From an uncultured Bacteroidales bacterium (lineage in GTDB: Bacteria; Bacteroidota; Bacteroidia; Bacteroidales; Bacteroidaceae), in NCBI GenBank assembly GCA_902774275.1, contig CACYHN010000012.1, positions 1-41,124 on the forward strand: a stretch of DNA of 41,124 nucleotides. Direction: 5' to 3'. The position numbers and the translations under genes are program-made. The notes beneath the pieces were generated by a model. The model made no database searches. It had not been told where the DNA came from and was given only the letters and a program-made list of their open reading frames with translations. Shown here one piece after another: positions 35,651 through 41,124 of the stretch (the first letter of the stretch is position 1; each line of letters starts with the position of its first letter).

Positions 35651-36400
35651 TTACTTCTTCTGGTTGGCAGCGAACCAGGCATCAATGGCGGCTGACATGG
35701 AGGTGATGCCGGGTACCGGTGCCTCAATGTCAAGACGCAGGCCTGCGTCACGGATGGCCTTGGCGGTAGTGCCACCAAAACAGCCTATTATCTTTTCACC
35801 CTGTACAAAGTCTGGTGCATTCTGCTTGAGAGACTCAATGCCGGCAGGGCTGAAGAATACCAGCATATCATAATCATCAAGTTCACCGGCTGCAAATTCA
35901 TTGCTGACGGTACGATACATGATAGCCTCGGTATGGGCAATCTTGTTGGCATCGAGCAACTCCTTGAGCTCACCGGTATGCACGTTTGACATCGGGATGA
36001 AATATCTCTCTGTCTTGTGCTTGAGTATAGGAGCCATGAGGCTATCTACCTTACCGGTATTACCAAAGAACACCTTACGCTTACGGTACTGGACATACTT
36101 CTGGATATACAGTGATACTGTCTCTGTAATGCAGAAATACTTCATATCCTCCGGGATGACAACTCTCATCTCAGCGCAGAGCTGGAAGAAGTGATCTACC
36201 GCATGACGGGAAGTGAATACCACAGCGGTGTGATCAAGTATATTGACATGCTGCTGTCTGAACTCCTTGGCAGTGAGCGGTTCAACACGGATAAAAGGTT
36301 TGAACACGAACTCTGCGCCATATTTCTCAGCCAGGTCAAAATAGGGTGACTTGCCTGTTGTAGGCTGCGGCTGGGATATGAGAACCTTCTTAACTTTCAA
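35651..36400 (-). CDS. hemD: Uroporphyrinogen-III synthase
   Basis: 249 aa, closes the linear tetrapyrrole to uroporphyrinogen III in heme biosynthesis. Two-lobed layout is visible: the N-terminal lobe starts VKKVLISQPQPTTGKSPYFDLAEKYG, the second includes VFFSPAGIESLKQN and IIGCFGGTTAKAIRDAGL. The start codon is TTG (36398-36400): family proteins open with MKxKKVLxSQP and no ATG exists before the conserved part, so TTG is required. It begins 11 bp after the DUF4271 gene. Confidence 0.9.
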   Translation of the reverse strand: MKVKKVLISQPQPTTGKSPYFDLAEKYGAEFVFKPFIRVEPLTAKEFRQQHVNILDHTAVVFTSRHAVDHFFQLCAEMRVVIPEDMKYFCITETVSLYIQKYVQYRKRKVFFGNTGKVDSLMAPILKHKTERYFIPMSNVHTGELKELLDANKIAHTEAIMYRTVSNEFAAGELDDYDMLVFFSPAGIESLKQNAPDFVQGEKIIGCFGGTTAKAIRDAGLRLDIEAPVPGITSMSAAIDAWFAANQKK

Positions 36401-36411
36401 GGCTGTAAAGT

Positions 36412-37095
36412 TTAAATTAGACCAATGTATTCGTTCAGAAATCCTAACTCAATTATCACAGGTACAATTTCGAACGCACAAAGGTACAAAATAAATCCTG
36501 AATTGGAACTCCTGTTCTTAAATAAGGAGGTTTTTATCTTGAAAATTCTTCCTGAAATGATCAGAATGCGTACTAAATAGGACAAAACAAGCAGCAAAAA
36601 AAGTGGCAAACTGAAAAAATGGACAATAAAAGCCAACATAAGAATGACAAAGCCCCCGACAGAAAAACTCATCACCACGAAGCAGTTCCATCTGAGCGGT
36701 TTAAGATTTATGGCCTGTGACTTGTAAAGCAAATTGTTTACTATTGTGTAAAGCAAAAGTTTTGTCACAAAACATAATACAATTACAGTAGATACTGAAA
36801 AAAGCGTCAGGAGAGGCTCTGCACCCTCAACAGATACATCCTGTGAATATAAGACAAGTGCTATAGCTATGCCGATACATGAAAGCACAAACACTGTTAC
36901 AAAACCCAGGGTAGAGAAAAGAGGGTATTCCACATCACCGTCCGGCGTGCTGAACTTGTACATTGACCTTATTGAGGTCTTATAAGACTTCCAGTATGGG
37001 CCCATTATCAATATCATTAATACCATTGACACTATCATGACCAGCAGGAACCAGTCATTTATGCTCACAGGGGTATTAATTGATGATAAGAGCAT
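36412..37095 (-). CDS. DUF4271 family integral membrane protein
   Basis: 227 aa with about six predicted TM segments (for example WFLLVMIVSMVLMILIM, FVTVFVLSCIGIAIALVL, LFLLLVLSYLVRILIISG). The ending FILYLCAFEIVPVIIELGFL is the typical closing segment of DUF4271 proteins, which sit upstream of hemD in many Bacteroidetes. Function is not known. It starts 5 bp after the LOG gene. Confidence 0.85.
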   Translation of the reverse strand: MLLSSINTPVSINDWFLLVMIVSMVLMILIMGPYWKSYKTSIRSMYKFSTPDGDVEYPLFSTLGFVTVFVLSCIGIAIALVLYSQDVSVEGAEPLLTLFSVSTVIVLCFVTKLLLYTIVNNLLYKSQAINLKPLRWNCFVVMSFSVGGFVILMLAFIVHFFSLPLFLLLVLSYLVRILIISGRIFKIKTSLFKNRSSNSGFILYLCAFEIVPVIIELGFLNEYIGLI

Positions 37096-37100
37096 AGTAT

Positions 37101-37688
37101 TTATCGGTCTAAACGGACCTTACTTGTCATATCATCCCAATCAGGCAGTGAATCCACCAGTTGCAAAGCATCCTCAGGGGTATCGGCCACTGCCCAAAGT
37201 TTTCTGAAGACAGGGTTCATGAAATGGCGGTCAGCTGTACGTTCCAACATCTCCAGAAGCGGATCATAATAATGGTCCGTGTTCAGGATGATGATAGGCT
37301 TTACAAACAATCCCAACATTTTCCAGGTGATGATTTCAAACAGTTCCTCAAAGGTTCCCGTACCCCCGGGGAGTGCAATGACAGCATCGGCCATCTTGGC
37401 CATACGGTTCTTACGGTCATGCATATTAGGAGTGATTATTGTCTCGGTAAGCCCCTCATGAAGCCAACCGTTATCTACCATAAACTGTGGAATTATGCCG
37501 ATGGATACGCCTCCGGCATCAAGAGCGCCATCCTCAACAGCCGCCATCAGACCGGTACTGCCGGCACCAGACACCAGCCTCTTGCCTGCTTTCGCAATAA
37601 GCCCGCCCAGCCTGTAAGCCGCATCCACAAACACCTTCTCCGCATCTGCACTCGATGCTCCATATACTACTACAGTCTTTCTTTCCAT
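37101..37688 (-). CDS. LOG family protein (cytokinin riboside 5'-monophosphate phosphoribohydrolase type)
   Basis: 195 aa from the ATG at 37686-37688 (MERKTVVVYGASS); a frame extension to 37757 runs into REP sequence. Contains the family motif PGGTGTFEELFE and GGLIAKAGKRLVSGAGSTGLM. LOG proteins split nucleoside 5'-monophosphates into base and ribose 5-phosphate; older annotation as lysine decarboxylase is not supported. First of an apparent LOG-DUF4271-hemD unit. A REP palindrome ends 8 bp before the ATG. Confidence 0.92.
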   Translation of the reverse strand: MERKTVVVYGASSADAEKVFVDAAYRLGGLIAKAGKRLVSGAGSTGLMAAVEDGALDAGGVSIGIIPQFMVDNGWLHEGLTETIITPNMHDRKNRMAKMADAVIALPGGTGTFEELFEIITWKMLGLFVKPIIILNTDHYYDPLLEMLERTADRHFMNPVFRKLWAVADTPEDALQLVDSLPDWDDMTSKVRLDR

Positions 37689-37695
37689 TTGCACA

Positions 37696-37772
37696 GGGGA
37701 CTGTCCCCTTTTGTCACCTGATAAAATTAGAATTAGCCACTTCTTTATCCCGTGCAAAAGGGGACTGTCCCC
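37696..37772. repeat. Inverted pair of REP-like elements (GGGGACTGTCCCC)
   Basis: The 13-base palindrome GGGGACTGTCCCC occurs at 37696-37708 and 37760-37772. Flanks are opposed: CCCCTTTTGTCAC follows the first, GTGCAAAAGGGG precedes the second, so the pair is an inverted unit filling the 99-bp space between ahcY and the LOG gene. A degenerate third copy is at 39310-39322. Confidence 0.85.
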
Positions 37773-37787
37773 AATTGCGCGAAAAAA

Positions 37788-39203
37788 TCAATACCTATAA
37801 TGCTCCGCCTTATAAGGTCCCTCCACCGGAACCCCAATATAATCAGCCTGAGCCTGAGAAAGCTTAGAAAGATGTACGCCGATGCGCTCCAAGTGCAGGC
37901 GAGCCACCTCCTCATCAAGATGCTTGGGCAGGCGATATACATCAACCGGATACTGCTTGTTGAAGAGTTCAATCTGGGCCAATGTCTGGTTGGTAAAGCT
38001 ATTACTCATTACAAAACTGGGATGACCTGTGGCGCAACCCAGGTTAACCAGACGGCCATCGGCCAGAAGGATTATGCTATGACCGTCAGGGAAGAAGTAA
38101 CGATCCACCTGAGGTTTTACATTCTGACACTTGATGCCGGGTATTTTCTTGAGTTTGTCAACCTGAATCTCACTATCAAAGTGACCGATGTTGCATACGA
38201 TAGCCTGATCCGGCATAACCTTGAGGTGATCTGTTGTGATTACATCTATGTTACCGGTGGTGGTTACGAATATGTTTCCAAGCGGTGCGGCCTCCTCCAT
38301 GGTTACTACTTCATAACCCTCCATGGCAGCCTGCAGGGCGCAGATGGGGTCAATCTCCGTCACAAGTACGCGGGCACCGTATGAGCGCATGCTCTGTGCA
38401 CAGCCCTTACCTACCTCACCGTAACCGGCCACCACGCAAACCTTACCTGCAATCATGACATCGGTAGCACGCTTGATACCATCGGCCAATGACTCGCGGC
38501 AACCATACAGGTTATCGAACTTGCTCTTGGTTACTGAGTCGTTCACATTGAAGGCAGGGAACAGAAGTTCACCGTTCTGCTGCATGCGATACAGACGATG
38601 TACACCTGTGGTGGTCTCCTCACTTACACCCTTTATGTTCTTGGCAATATTCTGCCAGTAACTGTTACCCTTAACCTTGGATACCTCCTTGAGAGCATTC
38701 AAGAGTTCACGTTCATCGGCTGATTCAGCATTATAATCCAGAGCCTTGGGGTCTTTCTCACCCTTTACACCCAGATGTATCATAAGTGTGGCATCGCCAC
38801 CGTCATCAACAATCATATTGGGACCTCCCTCCGGGAAATTCAGAGCCTGAAGTGTGCACCACCAGTACTCCTGGGCAGTCTCACCCTTCCAGGCAAAGAC
38901 GGCGGCACTGCCGGCAGCGGCAATTGCGGCGGCAGCATGATCCTGTGTAGAATAAATATTACATGAGCACCAGCGTATCTCTGCGCCCAGTTCATGCAGG
39001 GTCTCTATGAGGACTGCAGTCTGTATGGTCATATGCAATGATCCCATAATGCGGGCCCCCTTAAGGGGTTTGGAATCACGGTACTTGTCACGGAGAGCCA
39101 TAAGACCGGGCATCTCCTTCTCAGCCATCTCTATCTCCTTGCGGCCAAAATCGGCCAGATTGATGTCTGCCACCTTGTAGGGCAGGGTAGAATATAAATC
39201 CAT
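37788..39203 (-). CDS. ahcY: S-adenosylhomocysteine hydrolase
   Basis: 471 aa, full length. Converts S-adenosylhomocysteine to homocysteine and adenosine, relieving inhibition of methyltransferases. Visible: substrate motif [16 protein letters not shown], cysteine-containing [18 protein letters not shown], Rossmann NAD motif [19 protein letters not shown], and the C-terminal KAEHYRY tail that reaches the cofactor of the neighbouring subunit. Long insert [21 protein letters not shown] is normal for the long bacterial type. Confidence 0.98.
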   Translation of the reverse strand: MDLYSTLPYKVADINLADFGRKEIEMAEKEMPGLMALRDKYRDSKPLKGARIMGSLHMTIQTAVLIETLHELGAEIRWCSCNIYSTQDHAAAAIAAAGSAAVFAWKGETAQEYWWCTLQALNFPEGGPNMIVDDGGDATLMIHLGVKGEKDPKALDYNAESADERELLNALKEVSKVKGNSYWQNIAKNIKGVSEETTTGVHRLYRMQQNGELLFPAFNVNDSVTKSKFDNLYGCRESLADGIKRATDVMIAGKVCVVAGYGEVGKGCAQSMRSYGARVLVTEIDPICALQAAMEGYEVVTMEEAAPLGNIFVTTTGNIDVITTDHLKVMPDQAIVCNIGHFDSEIQVDKLKKIPGIKCQNVKPQVDRYFFPDGHSIILLADGRLVNLGCATGHPSFVMSNSFTNQTLAQIELFNKQYPVDVYRLPKHLDEEVARLHLERIGVHLSKLSQAQADYIGVPVEGPYKAEHYRY

Positions 39204-39237
39204 AGTTAAATAAATGTACTAGTGTCTAATTGGAGTA

Positions 39238-39245
39238 CAAAGATA
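39238..39245 (-). promoter_or_regulatory. -7 box of ahcY
   Basis: The minus strand reads TATCTTTG, an exact TAnnTTTG match, 35 bp upstream of the ahcY ATG. Leader about 28 nt. The -33 region overlaps the 7-bp tandem repeats. Confidence 0.6.
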
Positions 39246-39251
39246 CTTTAT

Positions 39252-39283
39252 AATTGAGAATTGAAAATTGAAAATTGAAAATT
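39252..39283. repeat. Tandem 7-bp repeat upstream of ahcY
   Basis: AATTGAG then three AATTGAA units and a partial AATT, just upstream of the ahcY -7 box. Length variation here could alter promoter spacing. Confidence 0.8.
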
Positions 39284-39291
39284 AATACATA

Positions 39292-39334
39292 CGCACCTGC
39301 GGTGAAAAAGGAGACTGTACCCATTTGTACAATT
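39292..39334. repeat. Degenerate REP-like element beside the IS insertion
   Basis: GGAGACTGTACCC (39310-39322) is a two-mismatch version of the palindrome GGGGACTGTCCCC, with matching flanks (AAAAA before, ATTTG after). CGCACCTGCG (39292-39301) is shared with 797-806. The element sits about 35 bp left of the likely IS left boundary. Confidence 0.65.
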
Positions 39335-39384
39335 CGCGACCGGAGGTTGCCTCCGTTTGCGGAGCAAACTAGTACTTATGTTTG

Positions 39385-39403
39385 AAATCCAAATAAAATT
39401 GGA
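39385..39403. repeat. Left subterminal inverted repeat of the IS
   Basis: 19-bp perfect inverted partner of 40892-40910. Followed immediately by a GAGCCC/GGGCTC hairpin (39405-39420). Confidence 0.85.
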
Positions 39404-39462
39404 AGAGCCCTATCGGGCTCAAGGTGGTTTGTGTTTTTCATGGTATTAAGTTGAAAAAAAGA

Positions 39463-39528
39463 AAGCTACTAAGTTTTTGGTTATTTTTATATCACCACAA
39501 TATTCAAAAACCTAAAACAAAGTAGCTT
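39463..39528 (+). promoter_or_regulatory. Hairpin occluding the transposase start
   Basis: AAGCTACT (39463-39470) pairs with AGTAGCTT (39521-39528), which touches the transposase ATG. TTTTTG (39474-39479) and CAAAAA (39505-39510) extend the stem. Such a hairpin can hide the ribosome entry site on transcripts that read in from outside. Confidence 0.55.
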
Positions 39529-40599
39529 ATGACAGGACAAAGAAAAGAATTAAATTTTGAAGGTCAAAACATTTACATCGGATTGGATGTACATAAGAAA
39601 AGTTGGTCCGTAACAATTCTGTCCGATGTGTTGGTGTTGAAAAAATACAGCCAGGATCCCTCACCGGATGTGTTATATGCCCATCTCGTTAGGAACTATC
39701 CTGGAGCGACATACTACTCGGTATATGAGGCAGGTTTCTGTGGATTCTGGATTCACTATCGTCTGACGGAACTGGGGATACATAACATTGTTGTAAATCC
39801 GGCCGATGTACCGACAACGGCTGGAGAAAAGATAAGGAAAACAGATGCGATTGACAGCAACAAGCTGGCACGCAGTCTGAGATCCGGTGATCTTAAAGCA
39901 ATATACGTTCCTGACAACGTATCGCTTGAAATACGTTCTTTGATAAGACTGAAAGACTCTATGACAAAAGACCAGATTCGACAAAAGAATCGTATCAGGT
40001 CATTTTTATTCCTCCACGGTATTGAAGAGCCTACCTTCTCAACATCTCATTGGAGCAGTAGGTTTATCACATGGCTCAAAGAAGTTAGTATGAAGACTAC
40101 CTGTGGAAGAGAGGCGTTGGATATAATGATCAACCAGCTCGAGACACTTAGGAAACAGCGTCTGGAACTTTTGGCTAGACTTCGAACTCTGTACAAATCA
40201 GACCGATTTGCTGAACCGTTAAGATTGATAATGAGTGTTCCTGGCATCGGTCAACTTACAGGTATGGCATTAATAGCTGAAATTGATGATATAAAGCGTT
40301 TTAAGAGTGCCGATAACCTTGCCTCATATATCGGCATGATCCCCATGTGTCATGCCAGTGGTGATCACGAAGGTATAGGCGACATCACGATCAGGAAGCA
40401 TAGTAAATTAAGGCCTCTACTAATCGAAGCTGCTTGGACTGCTGCCAGACAGGATCCAGCAATGCAGTTTGCCTATGCTGCATACTGTAAACGAATGAAA
40501 CCACAAATGGCTATAGTAAAAGTAGCGCGTAAATTGGTCAACCGAATATATTATGTAATGAAGCATGAACAGGAATATGTCAACAGCATTGTTGCATAA
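39529..40599 (+). CDS. IS110-family DEDD transposase/recombinase
   Basis: 356 aa, full length and uninterrupted. The N-terminal RuvC-like DEDD domain shows Asp20 in YIGLDVHKKSWSV, Glu67 in SVYEAGFCG, and Asp106 and Asp109 in KTDAIDSNKLARSL. A coiled-coil linker follows (about 195-225). The C-terminal Tnp_20 domain has MSVPGIGQLTGMALIAEI and CHASGDHEGIGDI, where Ser277 is the likely nucleophile. IS110 recombinases use a bridge RNA from the element's own end to pair donor and target DNA. Downstream non-coding space to the right repeat is about 290 bp. Confidence 0.95.
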   Translation: MTGQRKELNFEGQNIYIGLDVHKKSWSVTILSDVLVLKKYSQDPSPDVLYAHLVRNYPGATYYSVYEAGFCGFWIHYRLTELGIHNIVVNPADVPTTAGEKIRKTDAIDSNKLARSLRSGDLKAIYVPDNVSLEIRSLIRLKDSMTKDQIRQKNRIRSFLFLHGIEEPTFSTSHWSSRFITWLKEVSMKTTCGREALDIMINQLETLRKQRLELLARLRTLYKSDRFAEPLRLIMSVPGIGQLTGMALIAEIDDIKRFKSADNLASYIGMIPMCHASGDHEGIGDITIRKHSKLRPLLIEAAWTAARQDPAMQFAYAAYCKRMKPQMAIVKVARKLVNRIYYVMKHEQEYVNSIVA

Positions 40600-40605
40600 C
40601 AAAAT

Positions 40606-40767
40606 ATCCTTTCGGATAAACAGACTTTTCATGGGAAGAATCCTACCTTTTTTTTGCGGCTTTGGAGTCCGCTGTAACTAGATTGCCCTTCCCACCTTTG
40701 TAAACTAATCAAAATACTTGCGGCGCCATCAGGATGTCCGCTATGGAAAGTCTGTTTACCGAAGGAT
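40606..40767 (+). ncRNA. Candidate bridge RNA/seekRNA of the IS110-family element
   Basis: A 162-nt region starting 6 bp after the transposase stop folds on paper into a closed structure. The outer stem is AAACAGACTTT (40618-40628) with AAAGTCTGTTT (40747-40757), extended by ATCCTTTCGG with CCGAAGGAT at the base (one bulge) and CAT/ATG on top. Inside are two lobes: GGGAAG/CTTCCC (40633-40638 with 40688-40693) enclosing a GCGG/CCGC hairpin (40656-40671), and a second GCGG/CCGC hairpin (40720-40741). Two internal-loop lobes are the bridge-RNA design. Not computed, drawn by eye. Confidence 0.6.
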
Positions 40768-40782
40768 TTATTACTACAACAA

Positions 40783-40808
40783 AAACGACCTTCTGACGAA
40801 GGCCGTTT
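40783..40808 (+). terminator. Hairpin after the candidate bridge RNA
   Basis: AAACG-CCTTC and GAAGG-CGTTT form a stem with one A/C mismatch and a TGAC loop. The T run is short (three), so it may be a weak terminator or a 3' stabilising stem of the RNA. Confidence 0.45.
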
Positions 40809-40891
40809 AAGGAGTATGTTTTAATCCGAATTTGATGTAAAAGATATTTATCTGTGTATCAATAGAATAGAAAAATAATCAAAAATTTCAA

Positions 40892-40910
40892 TCCAATTTT
40901 ATTTGGATTT
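40892..40910. repeat. Right subterminal inverted repeat of the IS
   Basis: Perfect reverse complement of 39385-39403. It ends 3 bp before the proposed CT core. Confidence 0.85.
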
Positions 40911-40933
40911 TAACTGGAAAAAAAAAGGTTCCG

Positions 40934-41000
40934 TAAGGCTAGGGATGAAAAAAGTAGGGTTGGCCACTGGTCAACCCTACTTTTTTCATTTCTAGCCTTA
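40934..41000 (-). terminator. Exceptionally long terminator hairpin of rpsO
   Basis: Outer arms TAAGGCTAG (40934-40942) and CTAGCCTTA (40992-41000), then inner arms of 18 bp (ATGAAAAAAGTAGGGTTG, 40945-40962, with 40972-40989) and a 9-nt loop. The outer arm contains the rpsO stop codon. The inner stem supplies the T run on either strand. Confidence 0.9.
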
Positions 41001-41124
41001 CTTACGCAGACCGAGAGCCTTAACGATGGCGCGGTAGCGCTCAATGTCTCTCTCCTTGAGGTAGTTGAGCAGTCTACGACGCTTACCTACCAGCTGGGTC
41101 AGTGCCCTTTCAGTGCTATAATCC
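40998..41124 (-). CDS. rpsO: 30S ribosomal protein S15, C-terminal part
   Basis: Open to the right window edge; the last 41 residues are visible: [15 protein letters not shown], then [19 protein letters not shown] and a TAA stop. This is the conserved C-terminal helix-loop-helix of S15, which binds 16S rRNA in the platform of the small subunit. S15 is about 89 aa, so roughly half is seen. The IS lies downstream of its terminator, leaving it intact. Confidence 0.97.
   Translation of the reverse strand, partial: DYSTERALTQLVGKRRRLLNYLKERDIERYRAIVKALGLRK

Larger units (their letters stand above)
39371..40915 (+). mobile_element. IS110-family insertion sequence, IS1111-like layout
   Basis: Contains one intact transposase gene. 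AAATCCAAATAAAATTGGA (39385-39403) is repeated perfectly in inverse at 40892-40910 (19 of 19), too long to be chance. The repeats appear subterminal. A CT dinucleotide occurs just outside at 39369-39370 and 40914-40915, in matching context (AACTAG and AACTGG), and is my best guess for the recombination core, giving about 1545 bp. Subterminal repeats and a long structured stretch downstream of the transposase are known of the IS1111 subgroup. Exact ends are inference; the element itself is firm. Confidence 0.8.

Noticed and set aside
39252-39283. AATTGAA tandem repeat as a mobile-element end
   Set aside because: Simple 7-bp slippage repeat just upstream of the ahcY promoter; no partner elsewhere in the window.

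Overview
The window reads as a chromosome segment of a Bacteroidales bacterium, probably Prevotellaceae-like. The support is SusC/SusD pairs, many lipoprotein signals, starts without Shine-Dalgarno sequences, Bacteroidetes promoter -7 boxes (TAnnTTTG), and the housekeeping order LOG-DUF4271-hemD-rnpA-yidD-tatD-tyrS. Species-level placement is inference.

Left part (1-11.1 kb), accessory carbohydrate metabolism. A GH95 glycosidase fragment (minus) is divergent from xylulokinase xylB and a GH8 exo-oligoxylanase-like lipoprotein (plus). A fasciclin-domain lipoprotein follows and ends at convergent terminators. On the minus strand come two exported GH43 enzymes, then an ECF sigma factor, a small one-TM protein (possible anti-sigma) and a Q-rich exported protein.

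Middle (11.2-32.1 kb): one apparent minus-strand operon of about 20.8 kb. It runs from a good promoter near 32034-32061 to a strong terminator at 11215-11249. Order of transcription: GH43 without signal peptide, fasciclin lipoprotein, SusC, SusD, second fasciclin lipoprotein, second SusC, second SusD, and a 1387-residue secreted protein. The unit [fasciclin-SusC-SusD] thus occurs twice in tandem. With GH8, xylB, three GH43s and GH95 next door, the likely substrate is a decorated xylan or arabinoxylan. No endo-xylanase, HTCS or SusR-type regulator is in view.

Right part (32.2-41.1 kb): a candidate small RNA, tRNA-Gln(TTG), tyrS, tatD, yidD, rnpA, hemD (TTG start), DUF4271, a LOG-family hydrolase and ahcY, all on the minus strand. 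An intact IS110-family element follows on the plus strand, then the 3' end of rpsO. The IS carries perfect 19-bp subterminal inverted repeats. Downstream of the transposase gene it has a 162-nt two-lobed foldable region that is a candidate bridge RNA/seekRNA. The housekeeping intergenic spaces hold several families of short palindromic (REP-like) repeats, and one copy lies next to the IS insertion.

Working model (inference): surface fasciclin, SusD and SusC proteins capture and import xylan oligosaccharides. GH43 and GH95 remove side chains, GH8 releases xylose, and after isomerisation outside this window XylB phosphorylates xylulose into the pentose phosphate pathway.
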